Shown here: positions 16,434 to 25,699 of the stretch, one piece after another | Layout: the number at the start of each line of letters is the position of its first letter | How positions within the stretch are numbered: the first letter of the stretch is position 1 | Source of the DNA: Phycisphaeraceae bacterium | GTDB lineage: Bacteria; Planctomycetota; Phycisphaerae; Phycisphaerales; Phycisphaeraceae | Reading direction: 5' to 3' | Assembly: GCA_040222855.1 (NCBI GenBank) | Contig: JAVKCD010000025.1 | Coordinates: 806,001-870,000, forward strand | DNA: 64,000 nucleotides | The notes under the pieces: generated by a model | The model's input: the letters and a program-made list of their open reading frames with translations, nothing else | Told to the model about the DNA's origin: nothing | Databases searched by the model: none | Made by a program: the position numbers and the translations under genes

Positions 16434-16919
16434 TCAGTGAGTCGACGTGCTTAGACGGTGAGATAGCTCATTGAGCATCTCATCGCCCTCACTGGTGAGT
16501 CGCCAGAGCGGACCGGTCGGGATCTCGAACTGCGTGACCCAGCCGTGACGGGAGGCATAGCAGATCAGAGCGTCCGCATAGAGAATCGACAAACGACCAA
16601 CAACCGGGGGGAGCTCACGCCAACGCAGCAGCGCTCGAGCCCGCTCGGTGGACTGGCGCCAGAGCCGACTGGGGCCTTCCAATAGTTTCAGATCGCCATC
16701 CTTTTCCAGGTACTCGATTAGGGCGTTCATCATCCCCTCGGCCCGACGGCGACGCTCGTTGCCGGGGATCGAGCCCACCAGTTCATCCAGGGGGACACAG
16801 GCACGAGCCAGTTGCTCATTATCCAGCGGACCAGACTCCTTGAGAGCCATTAGCAGATCACACAACATGGCATCACGCTGAGCGTGGTCCCACCAGGGTT
16901 CAACAGGCGTTGTGTCCAT
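16434..16919 (-). CDS. conserved-looking hypothetical protein
   Basis: A 161-residue soluble, acidic protein beginning MDTTPVEPWWDHAQRD. It is mostly helical by composition. A segment RLTSEGDEML near the C-terminus resembles the wing end of winged-helix domains (the PADR and HTH families often have LT-x-x-G), and DNEQLARACVPLDELVGSI could be the first helix-turn-helix. This is only suggestive. It is codon-matched to its surroundings and lies 57 bases upstream of the acyltransferase on the same strand. Confidence 0.7.
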   Translation of the reverse strand: MDTTPVEPWWDHAQRDAMLCDLLMALKESGPLDNEQLARACVPLDELVGSIPGNERRRRAEGMMNALIEYLEKDGDLKLLEGPSRLWRQSTERARALLRWRELPPVVGRLSILYADALICYASRHGWVTQFEIPTGPLWRLTSEGDEMLNELSHRLSTSTH

Positions 16920-17068
16920 GAGATGACTCCGCGAGCAACAGGCTCAACCCGAAGTCTGCGCTATGGAGAGACCGAGTCACCCCAGGATCACAATAAAGCG
17001 CGATCGAGACGCAACAACAGCCGTCATAAACCTCAGAACAAGCCAAAACTCCCCAGATTCACAGCTTC

Positions 17069-18163
17069 TTAGACGTTAAAAAGGAAGTGCACCACATCGC
17101 CATCCTGCATGATGTAGCCCTTACCCTCGACGCGCAGCCGCCCCGCTTCGCGGATGGCTTTCTCGGATTTCAGCTCATCCAGATCGTCAACGGAGTAGAC
17201 CTCGGCACGAATGAACCCTCTCTCGAAGTCAGTGTGGATGACGCCTGCCGCCTGTGGTGCCGTGGCCCCGATGGGAACCGTCCAGGCACGAACCTCTTTC
17301 TCACCCGCCGTGAAATACGACTGCAGACCGAGCAGCCGGTACGTCTCGCGCGCGAGCACGGCCAGCGCCGGCTCTTCCAGGCCCGAGGCTTCCAGCAGTT
17401 CCTGCTTGTCCGCTTCATCAAGCTCGGCGAGTTCCGATTCAAGCTTGGCACACACCGGCACCACGTTCCCGCCAGAGCCATGTTCTGACGCCCAATCGCG
17501 AACCTGTTGTACCAGCGGGCCTTCACCTGCAGGGTCCGATTCATCCACGTTGGCCATAAACAAGATCGGCTTGGCCGTAATCAGCCCGAAAGAGCGCAGC
17601 AGCTTCTGCTCGTCGGGGTCCAAGTCAAGCGAACGCACTGGCTGGCTGTCGTCAAGCGCTTCCTGACACCGACTCAGCAACTCGACACGAGCCTTCGCTT
17701 CCTTATCACCCGATCGCGCATTCCTCGCCGCCTTATCTTTGCTCGACTCAACCGTCTGGAGATCGGCCAACAGCAACTCGGTCGCGATGGTGTCGATATC
17801 ACGGATCGGATCGACCTTGCCATCGACATGGGTGATGTCAGGGTCCTCAAAGCAGCGGACCACCTGCAGGATGGCATCGACGTTGCGGATATGCGTGAGA
17901 AACTTATTCCCCAATCCCTCGCCCTCGGACGCCCCCCGGACAATCCCCGCGATATCAACCAGCCGCAACGCCGCCGGAATCACCTTCTGCGTCTTAATGT
18001 GGCTCTCGATCCGTTTAAGCCGACCATCGGGCACCGGAACGACGCCGACATTGGGCTCGATCGTGCAAAACGGATAGTTCTCGCTGGCGATGCCAGCGGC
18101 GGTCAGTGCGTTAAAGAGAGTGGACTTGCCGACGTTGGGCAGTCCGACAATGCCGGCTTCCAT
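17069..18163 (-). CDS. ychF: ribosome-associated YchF (Obg-family) ATPase
   Basis: A 364-residue TRAFAC-class P-loop NTPase that prefers ATP and associates with ribosomes and the stress response. The G1 loop [15 protein letters not shown] lies at 7-21. G2/G3 are in [14 protein letters not shown] and [20 protein letters not shown], the altered G4 is in FMANVDE (Asn-x-x-Glu instead of Asn-Lys-x-Asp), and the C-terminal TGS domain ends [21 protein letters not shown]-like. All are family features. It is divergently oriented to gyrA with about 208 bases between the starts. Confidence 0.97.
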   Translation of the reverse strand: MEAGIVGLPNVGKSTLFNALTAAGIASENYPFCTIEPNVGVVPVPDGRLKRIESHIKTQKVIPAALRLVDIAGIVRGASEGEGLGNKFLTHIRNVDAILQVVRCFEDPDITHVDGKVDPIRDIDTIATELLLADLQTVESSKDKAARNARSGDKEAKARVELLSRCQEALDDSQPVRSLDLDPDEQKLLRSFGLITAKPILFMANVDESDPAGEGPLVQQVRDWASEHGSGGNVVPVCAKLESELAELDEADKQELLEASGLEEPALAVLARETYRLLGLQSYFTAGEKEVRAWTVPIGATAPQAAGVIHTDFERGFIRAEVYSVDDLDELKSEKAIREAGRLRVEGKGYIMQDGDVVHFLFNV

Positions 18164-18320
18164 GGTGGGGCTCCGTCGCTGGGCGCGGGTTCAGCGGAGG
18201 GGCATGATAGCGGTCTGCGTGATTGCCGCATCATCACCGGCAGAGCAGTCACAGGAGGCTCAAAGGCAATGAGCAGAGGCCAGTCAACACGCTCGCTACT
18301 GGGGCGGGAAAGCCTTGATT

Positions 18321-18329
18321 TGGTACAAT
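18321..18329 (+). promoter_or_regulatory. extended -10 promoter of gyrA
   Basis: TG-G-TACAAT is an extended -10 element with no clear -35. Transcription would start near 18336, giving a leader of about 36 bases before the ATG at 18372. Confidence 0.5.
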
Positions 18330-18371
18330 GACGGCTCTCGAATACAGCCCCAATCTACGACGCCGAGACCT

Positions 18372-20987
18372 ATGACCGACACCCCACAAGAACCGAACAT
18401 AAGCCCTATCGACGAGATCCCCGCTGGCGGGAGAACCGTCGATCTGGCCATCGAGCGCGAGCTGGCGGACTCCTACCTGACTTACGCCATGTCGACGATC
18501 GTCGACCGCGCCCTCCCCGATGTCCGCGACGGCCTCAAGCCCTCGCAGCGGCGAATCCTCGTCGCTATGAATGACCTCAACCTCTCGCCCGGCCGCAAGC
18601 ACTCCAAGTGCGCGGGCATCGTTGGCGAGACGATGAAGAAGTACCACCCCCACGGCGACCAGGCCATCTACCCCACCCTGGTCAACATGGCCCAGGAGTG
18701 GAAAACCCGCTACCTCTTGGTCGAGAAACAGGGCAACTTCGGCTCGATCGACCCCGATCCGCCTGCGGCCATGAGGTACACCGAAGCCAGGCTCCACCGC
18801 CACGCGATGGAACTGCTCGACGACCTCAAACTCGACACCGTCGAGTGGCAGGCCAACTTCGACGAAACCGTCGAAGAACCCCGCTACCTGCCCGCCCGGT
18901 TCCCCAACCTGCTGGTCAACGGCTCGGTCGGCATCGCCGTCGGTATGGCCTGCTCGATCCCGCCTCATAACCTCGGCGAAATCTGCGACGCCATCACCCG
19001 CATGGTGGACGAACCGGACATCGAGATCCGTGAACTGCTTGAAATCATCCCGGGCCCTGACTTTCCCACGGGCGGCATCATCTGCGGCCGTCGCGGAATC
19101 TTCGATGCCTACGCCACCGGTCGTGGGCGCGCGGTCGTCAGGGCCAAAATCGAGCACGAGACCACCGCTCGGGGAAGAGAACTGCTCGTCGTCCGACAAC
19201 TGCCCTACCAGGTCTCCAAGAACGACGGCGTCGTCGAGAAGATCAAGCAGCAGATCCGCGCTGACAAGCTGACCGACATCGCCAACGTCGTCGATGAATC
19301 ATCGAACCGTGCCGGCATGCGGCTGGTCATCGAACTCAAGCGCGGAGCCGACCCCACCGCTGTCGAAAACCAGCTCTACCGACTCACCCCCCTGCAGTCG
19401 ACCTTCAGCATCATCAGCATCGCTCTGGTCCGCGGCCAGCCACGCACCCTGAGCCTGCCCGAGTTGCTGAACCACTACATCGATCACCGCCGCGACGTTA
19501 TCCGCCGGCGCACGGCGTACCGGCTCCAGCAGGCCCAGCAGGAAGCCCACCGCATCGAGGGCCTGATCTACGCCGTCTGCGACATTGATCAAGTCATCCG
19601 GCTCATTCGTGAGAGCCAGACGCGTGACGAAGCCATCGAGAAACTCATGGTCCGCGGATTCCGAATCCCCGCTGACCATCCCAGCGCCCCCAAGATCCCC
19701 GAGCGTCTGCTCGCGCAGTCCGCCGTCAATCCTGTCGCCCTCACTCGTTTGCAGGCTGAAGCGATCGGCCGGCTGCAACTGATCCAGTTGGTCGGACTCG
19801 AAATCGAACACCTGGTTGCCAACTACGCCAAGCTGGTCGCTCAGATCGAGGAGTACGAGTCCATCCTCGCTGACCCCGCGCGGGTCTCGCAGATCATCAA
19901 AGACGAGACCGCCGACCTCAAGGCGAAATACGCCGACGAGCGACGAACGGTGATCGAAGAAGGCGAAGTCGGCGAACTGAATCTCGCTGAGCTGACCCCG
20001 GTCGAACAGGTCGCCGTCACCATCACCAACGCCGGGTATATCAAACGCCTGCCTGTTGAGGAGTACCGCGTTCAGGGCCGAGGCGGCAAAGGTGTCATCG
20101 GCGGGAAGTCCCGCGAGGGTGACTTCACCGAGCACATGTTCGTGTCGTCAACCCACGATGACCTGCTCTGCTTCACCGATACCGGCCGCGTCTTCAAGAT
20201 CAAGGTCTTCGAGATCCCGGAGGCCAGCCGCACCTCGCGTGGCATTGCGATCATCAATCTGATCAACCTCCGCCCGGAAGAGCGCGTCTGTGCGTTCATG
20301 CCCATCCAGGATTTCGAGAAAGGTGAAGATTACCTCGTCTTTTCCACACGAAACGGGCTGATTAAACGCACCGCGCTCAAGGACTACCGCAACGTCAACA
20401 GCGCCGGCATCATCGCCCTCAACCTCCGCGACGACGATGAGCTCATCGATGTCGCCTGGAGCACAGGGGACGACCACATCCTCCTCGGCACCCGTCGTGG
20501 GATGTCCATCCGCTTCTCCGAATCAGACGCCCGTGTCATGGGGCGTTCGGCCTCAGGCGTCAAGGGCATCGACCTCGCTGCAGGAGACGCCGTGGTCGGC
20601 ATGATCAAGATCCCCCAGAATCACGAAGCCGATCTCCTCACCGTTACCGTCAACGGCTACGGCAAGCGCACGCCAACCTCGGAATACCTCGTCCAGGCCG
20701 AAGATGGCGCACGACCGCAATCCCGTGGCGGCAAGGGACGCCGGGACATCGTGACCGCGGGTCGCAACGGGGAAGTCGCCGCCCTCAAACTCGTCAACGA
20801 GCGCGACTCCCTGATGCTCATCACTCAGAAGGGGATGGTGGTCCGGGTCCAGGCCGAGTCCATCCGACAAACCGGCCGCGCCACTCAGGGCGTCCGCGTC
20901 ATCTCCATCAAGGGTGAAGACATCGTCACCTCCGTTGCACGCATCGCTGAAGACGATCCAATCGAGGATGAGACTCAAGCCGACTAA
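18372..20987 (+). CDS. gyrA: DNA gyrase subunit A
   Basis: An 871-residue type IIA topoisomerase subunit that cuts and rejoins DNA with GyrB to introduce negative supercoils. The winged-helix domain contains [16 protein letters not shown] and [19 protein letters not shown]; the catalytic tyrosine is Tyr136 in [10 protein letters not shown]. The tower and coiled coil follow, then six C-terminal beta-propeller blades including a GyrA-box-like VQGRGGKG near residue 570. The box supports GyrA rather than ParC, although it is degenerate. The quinolone-determining positions equivalent to Ser83 and Asp87 are Gln97 and Pro101. gyrB is not in the window. A STAS gene follows after 17 bases. Confidence 0.93.
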   Translation: MTDTPQEPNISPIDEIPAGGRTVDLAIERELADSYLTYAMSTIVDRALPDVRDGLKPSQRRILVAMNDLNLSPGRKHSKCAGIVGETMKKYHPHGDQAIYPTLVNMAQEWKTRYLLVEKQGNFGSIDPDPPAAMRYTEARLHRHAMELLDDLKLDTVEWQANFDETVEEPRYLPARFPNLLVNGSVGIAVGMACSIPPHNLGEICDAITRMVDEPDIEIRELLEIIPGPDFPTGGIICGRRGIFDAYATGRGRAVVRAKIEHETTARGRELLVVRQLPYQVSKNDGVVEKIKQQIRADKLTDIANVVDESSNRAGMRLVIELKRGADPTAVENQLYRLTPLQSTFSIISIALVRGQPRTLSLPELLNHYIDHRRDVIRRRTAYRLQQAQQEAHRIEGLIYAVCDIDQVIRLIRESQTRDEAIEKLMVRGFRIPADHPSAPKIPERLLAQSAVNPVALTRLQAEAIGRLQLIQLVGLEIEHLVANYAKLVAQIEEYESILADPARVSQIIKDETADLKAKYADERRTVIEEGEVGELNLAELTPVEQVAVTITNAGYIKRLPVEEYRVQGRGGKGVIGGKSREGDFTEHMFVSSTHDDLLCFTDTGRVFKIKVFEIPEASRTSRGIAIINLINLRPEERVCAFMPIQDFEKGEDYLVFSTRNGLIKRTALKDYRNVNSAGIIALNLRDDDELIDVAWSTGDDHILLGTRRGMSIRFSESDARVMGRSASGVKGIDLAAGDAVVGMIKIPQNHEADLLTVTVNGYGKRTPTSEYLVQAEDGARPQSRGGKGRRDIVTAGRNGEVAALKLVNERDSLMLITQKGMVVRVQAESIRQTGRATQGVRVISIKGEDIVTSVARIAEDDPIEDETQAD

Positions 20988-21004
20988 TCCGGCAAGGGAG
21001 TACG

Positions 21005-21352
21005 ATGTCAATCCAGCAATGGTCCACAGGTATCTGGCTGGTCGCCCTAAGCGACGACCCGAACTTCGGCGAAGTGCTTGACACCCTGCACGAGCGCATG
21101 AAGCGCGCCGACCAGACACCGCACATCGTGCTCGACCTCTCTTCCGTCGCTCACCTCAACTCCTCGAACCTCTCCCAACTGCTGCGGCTGAGAAAAACCG
21201 CGATCGATCGAAGCTGTCGCCTGAGGCTGGCCGCCCCTTCCGATCCCGTCTGGGCCGTCTTCATCGCCACTGGACTCGATAAGGTCTTCGAGTTCGACGC
21301 CGAGACCGCCACCGCCCTCGCCGGCCTGCAACTCGACGAAAACCCCGATTAA
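21005..21352 (+). CDS. STAS-domain protein (anti-sigma-factor-antagonist-like)
   Basis: A 115-residue single STAS domain. The central strand IVLDLSSVAHLNSSNLSQLLRL carries the Asp-Leu-Ser and Ser-Ser of SpoIIAA-like proteins, where a serine is phosphorylated by a partner kinase. In such partner-switching modules the STAS protein binds an anti-sigma kinase. No kinase or sigma factor is adjacent. It lies 17 bases after gyrA and probably shares its transcript. Confidence 0.8.
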   Translation: MSIQQWSTGIWLVALSDDPNFGEVLDTLHERMKRADQTPHIVLDLSSVAHLNSSNLSQLLRLRKTAIDRSCRLRLAAPSDPVWAVFIATGLDKVFEFDAETATALAGLQLDENPD

Positions 21353-21397
21353 GTCCAGCTAAAAGATTGAGATCGACTCTGACTCGGATCGAGTTGG

Positions 21398-22753
21398 TCA
21401 GAGTCCCAGATTCTGTGCGTAGGTCCGCAGCCGTTCGATCTGCCTGCGTACCAGACGCCCCTCTTGGGTGTCTTCTGCGTAGCGCTGAGCCAACTGATCA
21501 CCCTGCTCAAGAGCCTGCTGGATCGCCTCAGCGACCGACTCCTTGGTCTCAGCCAGCTTTTCTTGCGCCGCCGCGATTGCCGCCGACACAGCCTGATCAC
21601 CGTTGCCAAGTCGCGTGAGTGACTCCTGAACCGGCCGAAGCAGGTTGCCAAAGTCCTCAAGGACGTTCGCCCTGATCAAAGCGGCATGCGCCAACTCGGC
21701 TCGCTTGCCCAGCAACTCAATATCGATCGCCTGGCCCTCGTCCCGCGAGGCCAGCCGGCGGGCCTGATTGAGGTTCGCTACGGCCTTCTCTGCGGACTCA
21801 AGAGCATTCACCAACTGAGGCTCAACACGCTCATCGTAGGCCTGAGCAAACGACGCCCCAGCCGCCAGCAAGCGTTCCGCAGCATCCGCTGCCTGCCTCT
21901 GTGCAACCACAAAGGCCTCGGCTCGGCTCTGGTCAGCCGCCTGAGTCGCGGCCGCACGCTCACGCAGCCCCTTAGCCGTCTCGGCGTAGCCAGCCTGCAT
22001 CGCCTGAGCACGGCCCATCTCGGTCTCGACCGCAAAGATCTGGCTGTCGAACTTCTCGGTCTCTGACGTGGCAAGACTCGCACGGACCTCCGCACGGGCG
22101 GCCTGATCCAATAACTCGTACTTCTCATCCCCGATCGCTGGTCCGGAGCGATTGATCAACTCGACCTGAGTCGCGACCGATTCCTCGTACACCCGACGCA
22201 CGCGCTCACGCTCAGCCGCCAGCCGGTCACGTTCACGCCGATGGGCCTCCACTTCCTGAGAAGCGGCGCGGGCCTTCTGCTCCAACTCAGCGGCCTCGTT
22301 AGCCATCGACTCCGCCGTAGAGGCCTGGGAGTCCTTGAGTATGCCGATCCGCAGAACAGCCTTCTCAGCGATGTCCACCATCCCCGCAGCCTGAACACCC
22401 TGCACGGCAATCTCGGCAAAACGAGTCGTCGCCTGATCACTCAGAAGACGAGCTTGAGCAGCATCGATATCCGCCAGCAGACGGAGCGCCCGGGCGCGCG
22501 TCGTGTCCGATGCAGAGTTCGCCAACTCAGACAGCTCGGTCCGAGCCGCCGTGAGTTTCTCGATCCGGTAGTCCTTCAGAGACAGACCCGGTCGTTGATC
22601 CTGCTGCGGGATAAAGCCGATGTTCGCCTGCTCAAAAAGCTGGATCGCGGCGGCTAGCTGATTCCGGCTTGTGGCATCCGCCCCACCAGCGGGATCGCAC
22701 GCGGGGACAGCGAGGAGCAGTGTCGTCAGGAGCAGGCTGGTTGAAATACGCAA
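21398..22753 (-). CDS. coiled-coil lipoprotein, unknown function
   Basis: A 451-residue lipoprotein. MRISTSLLLTTLLLAVPAC gives a lipobox (V-P-A-C, Cys19), so the mature chain should be anchored at a membrane. The rest is almost entirely helical and Ala/Glu/Arg-rich. Long heptad stretches (AAELEQKARAASQEVEAHRR, ERDRLAAERERVRRVYEES) suggest an extended coiled coil or stacked TPR-like helices. No enzymatic motif is seen. It follows the 22763-24130 gene by nine bases on the minus strand and is the last gene of that operon. Confidence 0.72.
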   Translation of the reverse strand: MRISTSLLLTTLLLAVPACDPAGGADATSRNQLAAAIQLFEQANIGFIPQQDQRPGLSLKDYRIEKLTAARTELSELANSASDTTRARALRLLADIDAAQARLLSDQATTRFAEIAVQGVQAAGMVDIAEKAVLRIGILKDSQASTAESMANEAAELEQKARAASQEVEAHRRERDRLAAERERVRRVYEESVATQVELINRSGPAIGDEKYELLDQAARAEVRASLATSETEKFDSQIFAVETEMGRAQAMQAGYAETAKGLRERAAATQAADQSRAEAFVVAQRQAADAAERLLAAGASFAQAYDERVEPQLVNALESAEKAVANLNQARRLASRDEGQAIDIELLGKRAELAHAALIRANVLEDFGNLLRPVQESLTRLGNGDQAVSAAIAAAQEKLAETKESVAEAIQQALEQGDQLAQRYAEDTQEGRLVRRQIERLRTYAQNLGL

Positions 22754-22762
22754 GGCTCGTCC

Positions 22763-24130
22763 TCACGGGCTCTTAGGAACTGAGAAAGCATGAGGATACC
22801 CCAAGCCCACAGGCGAGGAAAGCAGGCCACTGCCCCGATCCGCCTCCACGGGCACCGGAGCCAAGGAATCGCCAGCAGCGCCGGACTCGTCACCGTCATC
22901 GGGCGGCCACGGAAAACCGTAGTCCGGCGGTCCCCCGGGCTCGTAAAAACTATCCACCCACTCGACCAGGAACAGATAGACCCGGTCATCCGTGCCCCGA
23001 AAATAGGGCCGCCAACCCGGCACCCGTGGGGCCGGGAACTCCGCAACGTCTCTCGGCAAGCCCCACTGGACATAGAGCGAACGAGCCGGGTCCGCCCGGT
23101 TGAGCATCGGTAAACCGTCGATCGAAGTGACCGCCAGCGTCGCGAAGTCAGCGTAGGCACCCGCAGGGTCAATCCCGGAGCCCGAGATCGGCAGACCCTC
23201 GATCTTTCCATCACCGAAATACCGTGCGAAATAACGCCCGTGATAACCCCGCCGGAGCACCCCCATGAACATCGCGATCACAGGCGGGTCCGTGAGAACC
23301 TCCACCCGGTCGTAATACTCCCTCGCTTCGAGATCAAACAGCAACTGCAACTGATCAAAGCCGTGACTGCGCATCAGCGCACCGCGAAGCGCTCTGGCCC
23401 TCGGCACTGCCGGGTGATCAGCGTAACGCTCGAACACCTCACGCAGCACCTCAGCCGGCACACGCACTTTGGGGCGCACCGACCGAAGGTCATCAGGCAT
23501 CTCCCAGAGACGCAGCAGACTGATCTGCTCCGGGCTTAGACGCAGAACCCGCGACTCTATAATCTCTGGCGTGCTTCGCTCCAGCGCCGTGTCAGCAGCC
23601 TCTTCACGACGCAACCGCTCCTCCGCAGCAATCTGGTCTCGGATCAACTCATGCAGCGTCGTCACCCGCAGGCTGTCGGGATAATGCTCGCGAAGATCAT
23701 CAAGTTCCGTCAAAGCCAGGTCGCGAAACCCCCGCTGATAGAAATCAAATGCCAGCTCATACCGTGCCTCGATATTCGTATCCGCGATCCTGGACCGCCG
23801 CTCTCGAAACTCCACCTCCGGCTCAGGCAGCTTGCGCACGTCCAGTAGCTGAAAGTCGCCAAACCGCGCCCGCGCCGATCCCACGCCCACCTCAATCCCG
23901 CTCTCCCCCCGGAGGACCCAATCGACCTCAAGCCGTCGCCCGTCACGCAGCCTCACTTCGTAACGACCCACCAGCGGCGTGATCACCGTCGTCACTGGCT
24001 GCTCACTCTCTGAGGCCGTCTCTACATCGCCTGACTCCGTTGACTGCGCACTCGAGAGATCTGGCGCGGAGCCAACCGCGACAACGCAGCCAAGCAACAT
24101 CACCAGAGCCATCAAAGGTCGCATCATCAA
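22763..24130 (-). CDS. exported protein, unknown function
   Basis: A 455-residue protein with a signal peptide (about 1-28, LMALVMLLGCVVAVGSA). The N-terminal mature part has a beta-rich segment (YEVRLRDGRRLEVDWVLRG) likely to be an SH3-like or small-barrel module. A TPR-like helical section follows (ARYELAFDFYQRGFRDLALTEL). The C-terminal half contains GYHGRYFARYFGDGKIEG and DFATLAVTSIDGLPMLNRAD, which match no family recognised here. A low-complexity acidic, Pro-rich end follows. It is encoded eight bases after the response regulator and nine before the coiled-coil lipoprotein, so the three are probably one operon serving an envelope structure. Confidence 0.72.
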   Translation of the reverse strand: MMMRPLMALVMLLGCVVAVGSAPDLSSAQSTESGDVETASESEQPVTTVITPLVGRYEVRLRDGRRLEVDWVLRGESGIEVGVGSARARFGDFQLLDVRKLPEPEVEFRERRSRIADTNIEARYELAFDFYQRGFRDLALTELDDLREHYPDSLRVTTLHELIRDQIAAEERLRREEAADTALERSTPEIIESRVLRLSPEQISLLRLWEMPDDLRSVRPKVRVPAEVLREVFERYADHPAVPRARALRGALMRSHGFDQLQLLFDLEAREYYDRVEVLTDPPVIAMFMGVLRRGYHGRYFARYFGDGKIEGLPISGSGIDPAGAYADFATLAVTSIDGLPMLNRADPARSLYVQWGLPRDVAEFPAPRVPGWRPYFRGTDDRVYLFLVEWVDSFYEPGGPPDYGFPWPPDDGDESGAAGDSLAPVPVEADRGSGLLSSPVGLGYPHAFSVPKSP

Positions 24131-24138
24131 ACCTCGAT

Positions 24139-24546
24139 TCAGGCCTCCTCGGCACGCTTCTCGAGCAGATCCTCAGCGAGAGAGATCAGACGCTCGAGAC
24201 GAACGGGCTTGAGGATGTAACCATCCACGCCGAGCACCTCAGCGTACTGCTGATGACGCTTGCCCTCGTTCGCCGTGCACATGATGACCACAGGCGGGAC
24301 CTCGATCTGCTTGATCTTCTCAAGCACAAGGAAGCCCGATCGCTTAGGAAGCATCATGTCCAGAACCACCAGGTCGGGCGGGTCCGTATCGCAGATGCGC
24401 ACCGCCGTATTACCATCGCCACAGGTCTGCGTGAGGGCACCCTCGGCCTGAAGGGCGTGATCGATCGCGGCGCGCACTTCCGGGTCATCATCAACGATGA
24501 GAACCTTAATCCCATCGAGGCGAAGCTGTTCGTCTTGTTCCACCAT
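24139..24546 (-). CDS. single-domain response regulator (CheY-like)
   Basis: A 135-residue receiver domain with no output domain. The acidic pocket is Asp19-Asp20-Asp21 (VLIVDDDPEVR), the phosphoacceptor is Asp63 in VVLDMMLPKRSG, the switch residue is in VVIMCTANEG (Thr91), and Lys113 is in YILKPVRL. Such stand-alone receivers act by protein-protein contact or in phosphorelays. It heads a minus-strand group with two exported proteins. No cognate kinase is adjacent; the orphan kinase at 13014 is one candidate elsewhere in the window, by inference only. Confidence 0.92.
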   Translation of the reverse strand: MVEQDEQLRLDGIKVLIVDDDPEVRAAIDHALQAEGALTQTCGDGNTAVRICDTDPPDLVVLDMMLPKRSGFLVLEKIKQIEVPPVVIMCTANEGKRHQQYAEVLGVDGYILKPVRLERLISLAEDLLEKRAEEA

Positions 24547-24631
24547 AGTGGTTGTTCTCCTGTTATTGGCCCCGGGTAATGGATCATCATAGACCGAACC
24601 ACGACCAAGCGTTCAATAAAACCCAGCGAGA

Positions 24632-25669
24632 TCACGCCGGCTGTGCAACAGCCAAGGCCTCAGAATCCGACACCACCGCCGACAGGGCCTCCTCCGACAT
24701 CCAAGGCAACTGGCTCAGGCTCTCTCGCAGCCGATCCGGGAAGGGCTTGCCCTGCTTCTCGTGCCGCGGACGGCTCTTCCACCGCCGGTGCATCCAGAAA
24801 TACTGCTCGGGCCTGGGACGGATCATCCCCTCAATCGCCCGGCTGTACCGGGCCGTGATGTAGAGCATCGGGTCCGGCTGGCTCTCCCATTCCTCGGGCT
24901 CAATGACATCGCTGATCCCGAGTTCAAACCGAAAACGATCCGAGACCCGCCAGGCATACCCGCACACGATCGGGCAACGGTTCTTGATCGCCAGCATCCC
25001 GATCGACTTGTAATGACTCGCCAGCCTCCCGAAGAACGGCACGAACAAGCCTCGATCACCCGCATTCTGGTCCGCGATAAACGCCACCGACCCCCCGTCC
25101 TCGACAATCTTCTGCAGCCGCACCATCGCCTCGAACTTATTGACGATCCGCATCCCCGTCCGCTCACGAACATCGAGAAGCCACCGATTGATATGTGCGT
25201 TATCCAACGGCCGCGCAACCGCAGCGATCGGGAAACCCAGCAACCCCAGCGTGTACCCCACGATCTCCCAGTTGCCGAGATGCCCCGTCACCAGAATCGA
25301 CGGCCGCCCAGAGGTCAGCACTTTCAAAGCCGGACCGATTCCATCAGTGTCAATCCGCTTGCGCCATGTGTAAGGCGTGATCACCCGCGGGGTCTGCAAC
25401 GCCTCCACCGCCAGCAACACCAGGTGCTCAAACGTGTGTACCGCCACACGGTCAACCCGCTCTTCCGACCAGTCCGGGAACGCCAGCCGCAGATTGCTCC
25501 GCGCGGTTTCGCGATGACGCTTATCGATCCGAGACAACCATCGCCCAAGCAGACCTGCAATCTCAGCATTCCCATCGGGATCAAAACAGGTGATCGCCGT
25601 CGAGACCGTTCGCGCAGCCACATAAGCGGCACGATCGAGCAATGGATGTGGCTTACGGGTTCGGGCCAT
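24632..25669 (-). CDS. lysophospholipid/lipid A acyltransferase (LpxL/HtrB-like)
   Basis: A 345-residue member of the LpxL/HtrB acyltransferase family. The catalytic motif H-x4-E is in VTGHLGNWEIVG; AVARPLDNAHINRWLLDVRE and the FIADQNAGDRGLFVPFFGR segment are the other family blocks, and EQYFWMHRRWKSRP is close to the usual QYMWMHRR-type ending. These enzymes add secondary acyl chains to lipid A or related lipids at the inner membrane. No strong transmembrane anchor is visible near the N-terminus. The gene starts 30 bases after the BRCT-like coiled-coil gene on the same strand. Confidence 0.88.
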   Translation of the reverse strand: MARTRKPHPLLDRAAYVAARTVSTAITCFDPDGNAEIAGLLGRWLSRIDKRHRETARSNLRLAFPDWSEERVDRVAVHTFEHLVLLAVEALQTPRVITPYTWRKRIDTDGIGPALKVLTSGRPSILVTGHLGNWEIVGYTLGLLGFPIAAVARPLDNAHINRWLLDVRERTGMRIVNKFEAMVRLQKIVEDGGSVAFIADQNAGDRGLFVPFFGRLASHYKSIGMLAIKNRCPIVCGYAWRVSDRFRFELGISDVIEPEEWESQPDPMLYITARYSRAIEGMIRPRPEQYFWMHRRWKSRPRHEKQGKPFPDRLRESLSQLPWMSEEALSAVVSDSEALAVAQPA

Positions 25670-25699
25670 CAGGTGAGCCGCCGGGCGGCCAGTCAGCGG

